DNA of 64,000 bases, taken from NCBI GenBank assembly GCA_022495005.1, contig JAGYXB010000269.1, positions 930,001 through 994,000 on the forward strand, written 5' to 3'. Below, piece by piece: positions 22,885 to 34,660 of the stretch. Source of the stretch: Rhyacophila brunnea (Eukaryota > Arthropoda > Insecta > Trichoptera > Rhyacophilidae). Within the stretch, counting starts at the first letter, position 1. Each line of letters begins with the position of its first letter. Both the position numbers and the translations under genes were made by a program. The notes beneath the pieces are model-generated. The model worked only from the letters and a program-made list of their open reading frames with translations. It did no database searches and was not told the DNA's origin.

Positions 22885-23145
22885 CTATCGGAGACCAACC
22901 ACCATCACGGCATGATTTGAGTTACCCCATCTCCACCCGCCATTTATATGCAGCTGCGATTTGTGCACGGCCGCCTTCCATGACACTATTAATGTTTCAG
23001 AATGAAAAGATTTTGGTGACACACTTTTTTGTCCAGCAACGAAACTGCATGGGACTAAATTGTAAGAAGTTTTTTTAGCTAAAGATAATATGTAACAGTT
23101 TTTGTCAGTCTGGAAATTTAAATTTCGAAATTCATTGTTTGACAT
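22885..23145 (-). pseudogene. Coding-like repeat F (KSFHSE motif), copy 1
   Basis: An 86-codon minus-strand frame contains LVPCSFVAGQKSVSPKSFHSE. The same frame at 51871 (plus) has VPWGCILGQGRETRKSFHSE, with about 70% nucleotide identity over some 68 bp without gaps. The match is in phase at protein level, suggesting an ancestral coding sequence (mobile element or gene family). The product is not recognised. Confidence 0.4.
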
Positions 23146-24245
23146 TTCTTGACATTGCTTACTTACAGAATGGGCAAGCTAAATTTTATTTACTTATTTA
23201 CAAATTAGTTTTTAATAATGATATATTATGATAATAATATTCCACTTTGTATTATTAAATTCCTGCAATACACGACATTTTTTGGTACCATAATATGGAA
23301 CAGTACTGGACACTGGACAGTTATAATACATAAGTAATTATAATAGAGTATTATATTATTACTTACGTAGAATAATTAATTTACATTGGTTATATTATGA
23401 TGATTATTTTTAGGTAAGTATATATATTTTTTAACTTGTCTGTGAGTAAATTTAGTGTGTGTACTTGTCGAAAAATTACAACTTTCAATAAGATAAAATA
23501 AATTTAGATCACCAGTTAACATTAGCCAAAGGCTAAATCTGATTTATCCCAAAGCCCACCGTTTCCAGATAAATCCTCCTTACGATTTCTCGTAAATCCC
23601 ACCTATCTCTCGGTCAATAAAGATTAGCCAAGCTATATCCTACCCTGAAACTCTACCCTGCGCCATATTTAAAGATATTTTTACCACGTTTTTTCTCCAC
23701 TACAAGCAAACATTTAGGTCGCTATACTATAAATAAGTGGGTAGGTAGTATTATATAATCAAAGACAAAATTGATTCAGAGATTTGGTATGTCTACACAT
23801 CAAATTTAATTTGTAATTGGAAACATAGGCATCCAATCTCGGTGATGTATTTTAAATAAACCATTTTCGTTTTAGTTTTAATGTAGAAATGTAGACCGCA
23901 AAATTCAGCTTTCTCTACACTATACTGAAGACTCATTTGATGGGGAAATATACATGACAAGAAACTAAGCACATTTTAGGTGGAAAAAAATAATAACAAA
24001 TACCGTGTTGACAAAAATAAAATGATTCGTCAGGTGCGATTGTTTTTCATTGGCTCTACAATATAATGATATGAGAGGTTACATGTAAATTGTAAATTTT
24101 CGTCGTGGCACACCTCGCCGTGAGCTTTCTTATCGGAAAGAGATGACCGTATACTATACGGTCTCCAATTTTATTAGATTCATTATGAACATTAATTCAA
24201 TTTTCACAGCTGATTTTGGCAAAATTCATCAATTCGACAATGAAA
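23146..24245. other. AT-rich non-coding DNA
   Basis: A perfect short palindrome GACCGTATAcTATACGGTC lies at 24145-24163. Otherwise nothing recognised. Confidence 0.45.
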
Positions 24246-24336
24246 ACCTAACCTAACCTAACAAATAATTCAGCATATCGGCTATTTTCAAAATTTGTTT
24301 GACGCTGGCTTCCTATAAAGTGTAAACCGACAGGAA
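24246..24336. mobile_element. Half copy of the TTAGG foldback
   Basis: CCTAACCTAACCTAACAAAT followed by CAGCATATCGGCTATTTTC matches the apex and right arm of the foldbacks at 18542 and 46460. The left arm is missing and the right end is diverged. Confidence 0.6.
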
Positions 24337-24433
24337 CCGTGTTTTATTTAGACTTGAATTTTATGTCAGTACTATACGACCCAAAGAGGTTCGACAGTCT
24401 TTAATATACGGCCATATATTTCCGATACAACAT

Positions 24434-24470
24434 TTCACGGTGAAGTGTGATATGGTGAACTGCATACGTA
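24434..24470. mobile_element. Terminal fragment of the 25.9-kb foldback family
   Basis: CATTTCACGGTGAAGTG and GGTGAACTGCATACGTACAA match arm sequences of the foldback at 25932-26290. Only a remnant remains. Confidence 0.5.
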
Positions 24471-25931
24471 CAAGTTTCTGGACACGGATGTGAGAATGGG
24501 ATGATTCAATGACGCCAATAAAACTGAATGATAGGACAATTGGACCAAAGACATCTGGGCGTCACTTCAGTTTAATGAACTGCATAAATAAAACTCCTTA
24601 TGTTACAATTTGCTTGTACCAATGTTGCTTCTAACTGTAATAACTTTGTTCAATATTATTAAATATAATTATTTTTTTGTGATCAACACAATTGTGTAAA
24701 ATTCCGAATTGCGTTACGTAGAAGATAAAAAATGTTGCAAAAATTGATGCTGTTTTAAGTCGTAACAACGTGTATTTCATTTATCTGTGCAGTTTCCAGG
24801 TTGTGCGTCGTCTATTTATCTTGGCGCTCAGTCAGTGGCGCTAAATCATCTTACATCCATCTGATGTCGATCGCGTCCGGATGACGATGAGGTTTTTCTC
24901 AGATTTTTAACAAGAAGTTGGTATTAAACATAATATGTAAAACAAAATGTAAAAATATCAGAGCATGATTAGAACCCATGGAACCGTCTATCCTGGATCT
25001 ACTAAAATACTCCCTACCAAATAATCATTATTCTAAGTTGTCCTTAATCGTAATACACTCTGCTTTGTTCTTTATTCTACTATAAAGCAGAGAAAATATT
25101 ATTACGCAATGTTCTGTTCAAAAATCAATCTTGTATTGACGTACAATATTTTTTTATAATACTGATTTATAATAGTGTATAGGTACATGATAATAATAGA
25201 GTTTTTAATAGGTTGGAGTTGAATACATAAAATATGTAAGCTGAATTTCTATTACGCTCCACTAAAGCAATATGGTAATTAATTAATTTATTAGACACTT
25301 CCAGTGAATAGCCATTTTTATTTCTTTATAAAGTTCGGATTTTTTTCAAAGCGCTTGTGGAACAGAAGACTCTATTTGCAGCGCGCCTTTAAAAATTCAA
25401 AACATGAAAAAGGTTCGAAACCTCGCTAACTTGAGCTTTCAATGAAAAACAAAAAGGTGGTGCTCGGGGGATAAAAAAAATGTCTTGACTTTAGGCGGCT
25501 CTAATTAAAAACACTACGTTAAAAGCCGTGACAACATTAATTGAAAACAATGACGAGAAATTTCCTTGAAGACCTTTCGTAGTATTTGAAATACGACAAT
25601 TTATTTTTTCCATACCTATAAAAGTCATTATTATTCCCATTATTATTAATTACTTCAGTATTAGATTTAGTTTAGTCAATAAGTATTAATTGTCATTAGA
25701 ACTTTATAAAAAAAAATCAGAGAATTATTAAAAATAATATTTAAACGTCTAAAGTTATTTAATTATACAGGTAACTATGTAGTATAACTATTAACAGTCG
25801 ACTGTCCATTTAGAAAATATGTCCATTAACTCGACACCACAAGCCAAAAATAGAACGAATCCGTAGAATTCATCATTCCGACTTAACCTATCCATATATT
25901 AACAACCTGAATGATATTCGTATCCGGAAAT
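24471..25931. other. AT-rich non-coding DNA
   Basis: No supported feature. Confidence 0.5.
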
Positions 25932-26290
25932 TTGTACGTAAACAGTTCACCGCAGGACACTTATTCGTGCGCCGCAGTACGTGAAATATGAGTTCGTGTA
26001 ACATTTAATCAAATGACGAGTTCTTCGTTGAACATTTCACCGTGGAGTATATTTGTACGTTTACTACAACATGTCGAGATTTCTTTACTAGGTTAGGTTA
26101 GGTCAGGGTTAATCTAATTGGAACAGTACTAATTGCAAACTATCGCCGCATTTTGTAAGATACGTACAAATGTATTCCACGGTGAAATGTTCAACGAAAA
26201 ACTCGTCATTTGATAAAATGTTATACGAACTCATGTTTCACGTACTGCGGCGCACGAATAAGTGTCCCACGATGGATTGCATACGTACAA
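25932..26290. mobile_element. Large foldback element, arms about 129 bp, TTAGG-containing loop
   Basis: The left arm 25932-26060 (TTGTACGTAAACAGTTCACC ... GTGGAGTATATTTGTACGT) is complementary to 26161-26290 with about 10-15% mismatch; blocks such as TTATTCGTGCGCCGCAGTACG pair exactly over long runs. The 100-bp loop carries GGTTAGGTTAGGTC. Flanks do not show an obvious TSD. It is a foldback MITE; the paired arms would form a stable cruciform or hairpin. Confidence 0.75.
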
Positions 26291-26364
26291 CTTACATGTA
26301 ACCAATGATAAATTATATCACTACAAATGACTAAAGAGTTTTATTTGTTTCTTATATGTCTATC

Positions 26365-26402
<38 letters not shown>

Positions 26403-27016
26403 GTATATATACAATAAGCGTAATACCAGTAAGCATAAAAACCTGTGCGATTATCGCTTATATTTTTTCAAGATTTCAATAAAAAATAAAACGTGACGTA
26501 AAATGTGAACTAAACAAAAATTTGATTCAATATGACATGTAACGTTAATCTTTAAATATGCATTCGAATTATTTTCTTATATAATCTCTTCTTTTACATG
26601 TATCTATTTTAACTGAATAGAGTTTAAAATCAGAAATCTACTAAATTCAACATAATACTAGTTCAAGTTTTATAGTTTATTTTATTCTATGTGGCTGGGA
26701 TTTTCTCACTTTTACAGCCTGTAAAATACTAGTTAAACGCGATTTTAAAATAAATTCTTTGATTTTACGGACTACTTTAAATTTAAGGGGTAGTGTACTG
26801 CTACTAGCGATATAACATATTGACAGAATTGTGAAACTTTCTTTTAAATGTAATACTAATAATTACTGTAGTACTAAGAATTACAGTATAAAATAATAAA
26901 AAAAACGGTTAATATTATTTCAACGTTAACGTTGACGACAAACTGATAATTAAAAAAAAAACTATATATATATATGCTAATGAGCGGTTACTTACCTAAT
27001 AATTACAGTATATTAT
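26291..27016. other. AT-rich DNA with a (TA)n microsatellite
   Basis: (TA)n at about 26371-26401. No coding signal. Confidence 0.6.
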
Positions 27017-27372
27017 ATTACAACATTTTTCTTAGCTCGTATTCTTATTTGCCCGAACAAATCTAGCAGTCGATTCTCGACTAGCTAGACATTTGAAACT
27101 TTTAAAATATATCAGAACACGATGCTGATGCAGAATTGAATTCATTTTCAGTTAATTCTGTTATGTATGAAAAAATATTTATTGGTTGCTAGGATCCTAG
27201 GGTCCTAGCAACTAAATTATAATATATACGAGCGTTACTATGGAAATCAATATTACATATCAAGTATATTTTTTTTAGATCGTTTAAGCTAGTCAAGCCA
27301 AGTTTATATGGTTCAACAGAATTTAAAAACGTTATACCTACATAAAAAGTTCTTTTTATCTTGTAATTATTT
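27017..27372 (+). repeat. Dispersed repeat B, copy 2
   Basis: Shares TTACAAC..TTTTCTTAGCTCGTATTC, the GACTAGCTAGACATTTGAAAC block, GGTTGCTAGGATCCTAGGGTCCTAGCAAC and the CTTTTTATCTTGTAATTATT end with the other B copies. It is internally shortened at its left half. Confidence 0.7.
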
Positions 27373-27654
27373 GTATTATTTTCATTTTCTTTGGCCATAT
27401 GTTATGAATCCTACATGGCCCAAGGTTTATTGTGAAGATTTTTTATCACCAACACTTCTTGAATATGTGTGTATACATTTTTATTATTTTCATAGCAATC
27501 TATATTTGAATGATTTTCCTGGTTAAGATTTCCTCAAACACTGACAATAAAAACAGTATTTTTATTTCTATATAGTCAATAGCTTTTTTAATTACAATGC
27601 CAAATCTACAGAGTATTGAAAAGAATTTGTTGTGTATAATTTATATTATGCATA

Positions 27655-28180
27655 CAGTATAACCCCTATTTTACGTTTTTTAAGGGACTGGAAAAAAAAC
27701 CTAATTGGAGGGAAAATGTAAAAGGGGGGTATTGAAAAAAAGAACATTAAAATTTTATGTTTTTAAAAAAATAACGTTTTATTAAAAAACAACATTCAAT
27801 TAAAAATTTTATTAATAAAATCATGTACATATGTATACTAGTTTGTTGCATTTTTGTTTTTTTGTTTTGTCATTCTCTTTCTATTATATAAACATTTAAA
27901 AGTGTCATCTTGGATATCAGCAAAGTTTGTAAAGTAGGTTTTTAAACCCTCGGTGAACCTCATTGCTTCTTCTTTTGTTGGAATATCAACCTCGTCTTCA
28001 TCAGACAGTTCTTCAGAAGCGCGCGTAACTCGCATATTTTGAATATTTCCGACGTAAATCGCGGGAAATAAAAACGTAAATGCGGGTATTAAATGTACTG
28101 AAATACATCGGAACCGAAAAAATTACACGCAATTGCCGGGAAAACGTGAATACCGGGCACGTAAAAACGAGGTTATACTG
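27655..28180 (-). mobile_element. pogo/Tigger-type DNA transposon relic, 526 bp
   Basis: The ends are CAGTATAACCCCTATTTTAC and CGAGGTTATACTG, inverse of each other and preceded/followed by TA (27653-27654, 28181-28182). TA target sites and CAGTATAACC ends are the pogo/Tigger signature. The interior encodes the end of a transposase on the minus strand, but the DNA-binding and DDE regions are deleted. Confidence 0.8.
27838..28035 (-). pseudogene. Tigger/CENP-B-like transposase C-terminus
   Basis: 65 codons starting MRVTRASEELSDEDEVDIP and continuing TKEEAMRFTEGLKTYFTNF. An acidic SDE stretch followed by an amphipathic helix is how Tigger/jerky-type transposases end. Only the C-terminal tail survives, so no catalytic residue is present. 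It lies inside the TIR-bounded element 27655-28180 on its coding strand. Confidence 0.55.
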
Positions 28181-28293
28181 TATTTAACTATAAATTCTAA
28201 TGGTTTTAAGTTTTGTACTTTTCCATTTGAGTCGTTTTTTGTGACCCGGGTTTCGCCTCTCGTCATCTTCAGATGCTGTGTATAGGTACTCAC

Positions 28294-28341
28294 CAAAGGC
28301 AAACACACACTGACAACGAAAAATATTTTTGAATAATTCAT
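28294..28341 (-). CDS. Candidate first exon encoding a signal peptide
   Basis: The minus-strand ATG at 28341 opens MNYSKIFFVVSVCLPL, a short basic/polar start followed by a hydrophobic core. After exactly 16 codons comes TTG/GTGAGTACC, a consensus splice donor. This is the layout of many insect secreted-protein genes, with the signal peptide on its own first exon. Read through, the frame stays open into the Tigger element just downstream. No following exon is identified, and chance cannot be excluded for such a short frame. Confidence 0.25.
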
Positions 28342-29814
28342 AGCTGCATGTGTTTTATATTTATTTAAAAAAAAACATCATTTTTTCTAAAAAGTACTTG
28401 AAATTTTATTTTATTTTATTTTATTTTATTTATTATTTTTTTCCGGTTACTAATACCACTGAGTATATAAATACTTTGAAATAATATATTTTTAGTGAAT
28501 ATCGGCGTCAATTCGATTTTCATTAAATTGTTTATGCATATTATTAGAATTATTAACGAACCTATTCGACAATATTCCAAGGTGGACACGTTGTCTGCTT
28601 TTCCAAAAAATAAATTGTTTTAGAAGTTATCTAAGTGAATACCTGCCTCAAGTATATTTCAGGCAAGGCAACTAGTTAGCAAGTAAATTCGAGAGTTGAA
28701 ACTTATACCTTTTTACACAATTACATTCTATTCCACAAACAACAATAAACCTGCCAACTCCAAGTTTTCGACACAATATAAGTTATGTGGCTCACTAAAA
28801 TATTCCAAGTGCCTACATATTTCAATTATTGAAAATCGGATCTTTAGTTATTTTGACATTTGAAGTTGAAGTATTGTTGTTTGTAAGTCAAATGTATCAG
28901 TGATTCTCAAATTATATACATTTTATAAATCATAAAATTTAGTTATATTTATTACCAGATCTAACAGTTTTTAATGGTATCTAAATTGCAAATTTTTCAT
29001 GTCGACTGCTTAATCAGCTGTAAACCAGCTAACTGCACTTTTGACCAAAAATGAAATTTTTATGGCATTTTGTTATGAAGCATGTTTTCTATGCTCACAC
29101 AAAATTTAAAATTCGTAAACTTATAAATAAATGTGTTATCATTCTTTTCACAAAAGAGCCAACTGTAGGTGCCAAATTTCCAATATTATAAATGGAACAA
29201 CTCCGCTCTTTATATAATTTTTCTTTACACATAAAGGAGAAGCTACAATAGTACATATTATATTAATTCATAGTGCAGATTATTTGTAAAAATAAATTAT
29301 ATTCCAAATTTATTTTTGGAATTGTTAAATTCCGTTTGATAGTTAAATTATTGAGTTTTTTCTCCTTCTTGAATAATTTGCCCAAGTGGAGTTAGTCGGT
29401 TTGCAGATTAATCAGTCGATATGGCGTATGGCGTTAATTCTAGTGTTAGACACCTGAAATAGCCCAAAACTTGTTGTAAATAGAACTGCTGACCACAACA
29501 CTTACAACTATACGGATTTATTTTGTTTTTGGCGCATCATATTGCCAATAATGGTATTAATGGTCAGTAGATCACTGTGCAGTGCACGTACAGGCTCTTA
29601 TCATGCCCATTATTACAAAGCGGTGTTACTAGGACCAAAATCAAAAGGAAGAAGTGAGGATACGCCGAATCCTTCAAACTGCGAATAGGGTGCCGAAGAA
29701 ATTGCGGAACATGTGATGCTTTATTCGCTCGTTCGAACCAGCTGCACCATATGTTTGAAGCCAATTATGCGACCATCGCAATGGCCAGAGCATAGTTGAG
29801 AAAAGTTTAAGAGC
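28342..29814. other. AT-rich non-coding DNA with (ATTTT)n
   Basis: An (ATTTT)n run lies at 28402-28433. No other supported feature. Confidence 0.5.
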
Positions 29815-29945
29815 ATCTCTCTCATGGATATAAGAGTCACTCAGTCACTTGCATTTTTTAGACGATATTGTTGTCTTTATTAATGAACAGGACAAGATGC
29901 ACGAACCAGTAAATGAAAACCACACAGTTGGTTTAAACATAAATA
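29815..29945 (+). pseudogene. Possible LTR-retrotransposon RT fragment
   Basis: One plus-strand frame reads HFLDDIVVFINEQDKMHE. Ty3/Gypsy-type reverse transcriptases have Y-[LM]-DD-I-[LIV]-VF followed by a charged helix, so the eight central residues fit well. The flanking frame is decayed and no LTR is seen. A 55-bp block just upstream (about 29771-29827) recurs diverged at about 30078-30135. Confidence 0.35.
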
Positions 29946-30959
29946 TTTCGAATATTTAATGATAAACTGCTTCAAAAATGATCTTCCGATGTGTCTAAAA
30001 CATAGTCAAACAATATGTGCTACTAGTGCAACATGGTGAATGAATATGAATGCTCCAACTACCAGAGGCATTAAGTGACTATCACAGTAGTCAAAGCATG
30101 GTTGGAAAGAGTCTATATTATGCATCTCTCGCAGAGACACGACAAAAAAATACGGCTTATTCAGGCTTAAATAAAGCAAATGTATCAACGACAATAAATA
30201 AATAAATTGTGTTAATCGCATGAAAAACTTTTAGGGGCACAAATTATGTTCATCTATGTTCACGTAGTTGGTACAATGAGGTTTTGCGAAAATGATTTGT
30301 AAATTTCAAGGGTGTCTGGAGCGTCGATCGCGTATCGATTGTTCGTGCGGCTGAATAATTAGACGTAGGCCACAATTCAACGAAGACAACAATCAAAAGG
30401 GCCGCCTTGAAGCGTAACAAAGCCCTTATAACGGCTCCCATCACGTTCTGAAAGGTTACACATATCATACAAACGTATTTTACTTATCAGTCCATTATTT
30501 GACGTAGAAGTTATTCTGCCACACAATACTCGTTACTTGAACACACAAAATAGCCTCAGATATCTAGCTTTGTCTATGGCCTATTGGTTTTCCCCATTTA
30601 AATTTAGAACATTTAAACAATGTCAATTGAATATCAATAAAACTCACTCAACTAATACTATTTAAAAATAGAACAATTCACTTTTCTATGTTATTATCAC
30701 TAAAATTGATATTGTGAAGTTTTATGTTTATAATCTGCTTATTTAACTTCGTTTAGTTTTTATTTTCTTTTTATTGAGTGACCAGGAGAATACCTAACAA
30801 CGTGATTAGCAAGAATCCGAGAGTAAAGAACCCGTTTCTAAAATTGTGGATCCTCTGAACGACCTCTCTTGCTTTAGGTTTCCACGCAAATACAGCGTGT
30901 GTCTGAACTGATTACGGTGTGGGCATTCCAAATATTTCAATATGAGATACATACGTTTG
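29946..30959. other. Unclassified DNA, probably decayed mobile elements
   Basis: Moderate GC, several short frames without recognisable motifs. Confidence 0.35.
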
Positions 30960-31210
30960 AAAGAGTCCCGACTTTGCAAGTGTTCCATGGATATGGAAGA
31001 GCATTGATCATGTGGTGGAGTCGTGTAGCATGTATGCCTTTTCCGAGGAGTTTCAACTATATACCAGGCAAAACCGGAGGCTGTTGCGTGAATTAATGCC
31101 TTGCTGATTATATTGTGATCGTGACTAGTTGTGTGATCTTGTGTTTGTTGTTTTGTTTTCTAGTGTAATTTTCTTTCTGAACTAAATATTTCTTTTACTG
31201 TCATATTATA
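30960..31210 (+). pseudogene. LINE 3' end with zinc-knuckle C-terminus
   Basis: TGCAAGTGTTCC (CKCS) at 30975 and, after a frameshift, HVVESCSMYAFSEEF form a CxC...HxxxxC knuckle. The frame ends at the stop 31105-31107, followed by a T-rich 3' UTR. The arrangement is equivalent to the minus-strand relic at 6735-7060. The frameshift within the knuckle makes it inactive. Confidence 0.55.
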
Positions 31211-31299
31211 TGCATATACTATTATTCGTTAATTTTAAGGCCAATCACTCTTCAACTACAACTGATGCCACAATAGCGACCGGATTACCTGGAGAGACT

Positions 31300-31629
31300 T
31301 ATTGTTTTGATTGCGAAACGCGAAGATTGTGCAAATTACGCGTGCCGAACGAAATATAATTTGTCATATAAATCCAACATGCGTCCATTTAATGTTCTGT
31401 TTATTGTTCTATTAGTAACAATAATAATATATTCATTGACATTTTTTCTTTTTCAAGTAAACGGGTAACGTTTTTAGTCATCTTTACACGATTTAAGAAT
31501 ACCCCCGTCGCCATCACGAAACAAATTGACGTGTTCACAGCTTGACGTTCGCTCTCCGATTGCCAGCGAGTCCAAAATTTCGTCGCACCTATAGTTGAAA
31601 ATTATTTGCCGTTTCACTGAAGTACCGTC
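31300..31629 (-). mobile_element. TTAA-TSD MITE family, copy 3 (right end degraded)
   Basis: In reverse orientation the element end reads GACGGTACTTCAGTGAAACG, with TTAA at 31630-31633. The match holds back to about 31305 (GATTGCGAAACGCG), after which the other terminus is lost. It lies next to LINE tails on both sides. Confidence 0.75.
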
Positions 31630-31679
31630 TTAAGAGAAGCAGAGGACCGATATGCGTAGAGTCTTGGTATTAATAAGAA

Positions 31680-31910
31680 TCGTTTATTTTTGTTTATCTC
31701 CGTGTTCCCCTCTCTCATGGGCACTGTTATTATAAAATCTCTGTAAACTCAGTCAAAGCACACTTGAGTGCGTGGAGACCTTATTCTTGAGTATCTGCTC
31801 CTCAGACATTCCCAGATGCTACACATCCAAACGTAGGGCCTCGTGATGTGCTCAATTAAGACTGAGTGTGGTGCGGAGCGGGTTGGTTTAGACTTTAGAG
31901 GGAAGTTAGT
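31680..31910. repeat. Dispersed repeat D, copy 2
   Basis: Matches 52195-52432: CTCTCYCATGGGC, CACTTGAGTGCGTGGAG, CCAAACGTAGGRCCTCGTGAT and GACYGAGTGTRGTG occur in the same order. A diverged copy lies at 6478. No function or TIR recognised. Confidence 0.7.
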
Positions 31911-31994
31911 CTTGGTCGCTCCGAAGATAACTGAATGTCAAAGTGATCATTATCTTCAGCCATGAAGGAAAAACCAGTAAGACTGTACCCTCTC

Positions 31995-32440
31995 ACTAAT
32001 TTTCTTTAAGGCTTGCTCGCCATTCATTCTCTTGAAGCTCGTAGGTCACTTCTGCTTTTAAAGCATCTTTCCCTGCTCTCACGGTGTATAGTTCCCAATC
32101 CTATTATTCCGGAAAATTTGAATTTTTATGCACCCGTCAATTACATGCGTGGTCGCAGCCATGACCTATTTTGGGTGAAAGCTGTTTCCTCATGCCAGGC
32201 TCACCAGGCATCAATAGCGAGGGCTGTGTGGCTGGTCAATGCACTCCCTAGAGATGTAGATATTTGTATTTTTCTTGAATTATTATTGTTTTTTTTATTT
32301 TATTTCTTTTGCTTTGTTTTGTTCTTTACTAAGTTGATTTACCTGTACTTTTTATTCTAAATGTCATGTTTTGAACGTCTTGAATTAACAATTTGTATTG
32401 TGCTCAATGCGTCTTTTTCAAATAAATATGGTAAACTTTT
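31995..32440 (+). pseudogene. LINE 3' end, copy 1 of the SLEARRS subfamily
   Basis: The open frame 32013-32360 begins with HSLEARRSLLLLKHLSLLSR and continues ENLNFYAPVNYMRGRSHDLF and NALPRDVDIC, the C-terminal pattern of Jockey/R1-like LINE ORF2 (LxxRR, F-P-x(3)-R, N-L-x-DvDi). A T-rich 3' UTR with ATGTCATGTTTTGAACG follows, then AATAAATA. The copy at 37612 has the same structure. 5'-truncated to the last ~100 codons. Confidence 0.75.
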
Positions 32441-33166
32441 GTTGCTTTATGCATACTTACTTGGGAAATGTTAATTTTAAATAAAATTTGTAATTTTTAT
32501 ACAAAAGTATTCAGGACCCAAAAGAATTATAATAATATTTTATTAATTATTCCCATTAATCCTACTTCTACTAGTGTACGTTGATGACACTTTAATAATT
32601 ATGTTTTGACAGCCAGTTGCGGATGATTCCTCGACTGAACCCGTGCGAGTGCACATGTGATTTTTTTTAATTCTCTGATGTGACAAATAAAACAATTCAA
32701 ATATTAGAATTACATATAATATAATATATTTCACGGCCAAACCTGTCTACACTGCCTTTAGTAAGTATTTGCCTAATGATTTATTGATATATTCAACCAA
32801 GCGCTCGCTCTGCTTGAAAATGTTAAAGATATTTCGGCCGGGACCGGTCAAAACGAGGCGAGAGCTTTTTACTTAAACATTCCAGCCACTTACTTATTCG
32901 CCTCAGTTTACAAATAAGTCAATGGCATGATGATAATATTAAGAAACAAGCGCCATTAAGTTGAAGTGTTACTAATAATTACTTAATTTTCGTCGATACT
33001 TCATGACTGACGATCGCGACCTAGATGACCGTTTGTCATTCAGCACCAAGCAAAGCCTATATCAGAAGGAAACCCTTGGCAGTTCATCTGGAGGAAACTT
33101 GTCATCTCTAACCTTTTGGTTTTATTTAATTATTCTTGAATAACAACTATAAATTACGTTTGGTTG
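32441..33166. other. AT-rich non-coding DNA
   Basis: No supported feature. Confidence 0.5.
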
Positions 33167-33170
33167 TAAA

Positions 33171-33541
33171 GACGATACATCAGTGAAACGGAAAATAATT
33201 TTCAACTATAGGCGCGACGAAATTTTGGACTCGCTGGCATTCGGAGAGCGAACGTCGAGGTGTCAATACGTAAATTTGTTTCGTGATGGTGACGGAGGTA
33301 TCAATTCTTAAATCGTGTAAAAATGACTAAAAATGTTACCCATTTACTTGAAAAAGAAAACATGTCAATGAATATATTATTGTTACTAATATAACGATAA
33401 ACAAAACATTAAATGGACGCATGTTGGATTTATATGACAAATTATATTTCGTTCGGCATGCGTCATTTCCACCCGCGACCCGCAATCCGCGCATCGTCTA
33501 GCCACGATCTTTTTAGACCATGCCTCAACTGAGGTATCGCC
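33171..33541 (+). mobile_element. TTAA-TSD MITE family, copy 4, 371 bp
   Basis: GACGATACATCAGTGAAACG at left and CTCAACTGAGGTATCGCC at right. The right flank is TTAA (33542-33545) and the left TAAA (33167-33170), a one-base decay of the TSD. Full length. Confidence 0.8.
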
Positions 33542-33545
33542 TTAA

Positions 33546-34381
33546 CTCGTGATGCTAGGTTATAAATCTTTTTTAATTCACTCACTTTTCAATGTGTATG
33601 TTTAGTAATAATACATAAATAACTGAATATCTTCGTTTTATGTAATCTGAAATTACATTTTTAATTAAGTATAGCTTTTTATGCACATTTTTTTTATTTT
33701 CAAGATATTTTCAAATTATATACGTTCAATAATGAATGTAATATTCTCAAATCCTGTGAATTATTCGTTGCATCAAAAATATAGTTTATTAAATTATTAT
33801 CAAGTGCAAGTATCTAATAACTAAATTTTAGAGAGATCCAGACGGCGGCTAGGATTCATAACCCATTATTGGTAAATACCTTGATTAAAACCACGAAATA
33901 TTAACTCAATTTGTAAAGCGCTTCAGTTGTATGAATACGAGTTAATTTCGTCGTAATAAGGTAGGCAATTGGTGAAACTTGCTAATAGATTGCGCGCTCG
34001 TGTCCCGCCCGGCGTCGTATTTTTTCAATGATTTTTTTTCAGTATGTAAGTATAGTATCCTCCACGTAGCTTTGCAATTGTACACAGTGACAAGATTTGT
34101 GTGTAATACGCACTGCGTAATAGTGTATTAGTAAATACCAGACGCCTGATTGGTTAACTTCATCAAATAATTCAAAATAATTTTAAAAATCTATTCCAAA
34201 TTGCAAGGTTACGTGGAGGGTGGTCTATATATATCTGAGATGTTTTTAAATTATATATATTTTTATTGTTGTAATTATTATTTTTTTTTGACATTTTCCT
34301 GATTATTTACAAACAATAATGCTTTTATATTTTTTTCAATTATCAGAACATTAAAAAAAATTTTTTTTTACTTTTCTGCAG
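33546..34381. other. AT-rich DNA preceding a candidate splice acceptor
   Basis: Ends in a pyrimidine-rich TTTTTACTTTTCTGCAG that would serve as the acceptor for the exon at 34382. Confidence 0.45.
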
Positions 34382-34660
34382 CTATTTACGTGTACCTACT
34401 TGAAATCCTCAAATTCAAAGAATATTGTCGACGAATCACCGGAATATCCATGCGAAACGGAGATGGTGCTGAAATGTCAGTTGCAATCCCACATCACAAG
34501 CAGGATTGGGGACAAGAGAGAACGAATGAAAAGAGCATTTCAACATGACAAAGTGACGATCGTATCCCGGCCTCTGTGTGACAAAGGAATGACCAAAAGG
34601 GTGGATCCAAGAGTCAAATTGAATAAAACTACCTCAAAGAATTCATCAGTCAAAAGTTAA
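34382..34660 (+). CDS. Candidate terminal exon of an unidentified gene
   Basis: Directly after the strong acceptor TTTTCTGCAG the frame LFTCTYLKSSNSKN... stays open for 92 codons to TAA at 34658-34660 (phase 0). The product is basic and polar (KRERMKRAFQHDKV, KKxx-rich tail) with four cysteines. No domain is recognised. Base composition is clearly less AT-rich than the surroundings, as expected for an exon, and no other copy exists in the window. No matching upstream exon is identified: the phase does not fit a direct join to 17438. It could also be an unrecognised mobile-element frame. Confidence 0.4.
   Translation, partial: LFTCTYLKSSNSKNIVDESPEYPCETEMVLKCQLQSHITSRIGDKRERMKRAFQHDKVTIVSRPLCDKGMTKRVDPRVKLNKTTSKNSSVKS

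Noticed and set aside
24145..24163. Short perfect palindrome GACCGTATAcTATACGGTC as an operator or terminator
   Set aside because: Nineteen bases in AT-rich eukaryotic DNA without gene context give no support for function.
26371..26401. (TA)n runs here and at 63.73 kb as origins or functional sites
   Set aside because: Plain dinucleotide microsatellites.
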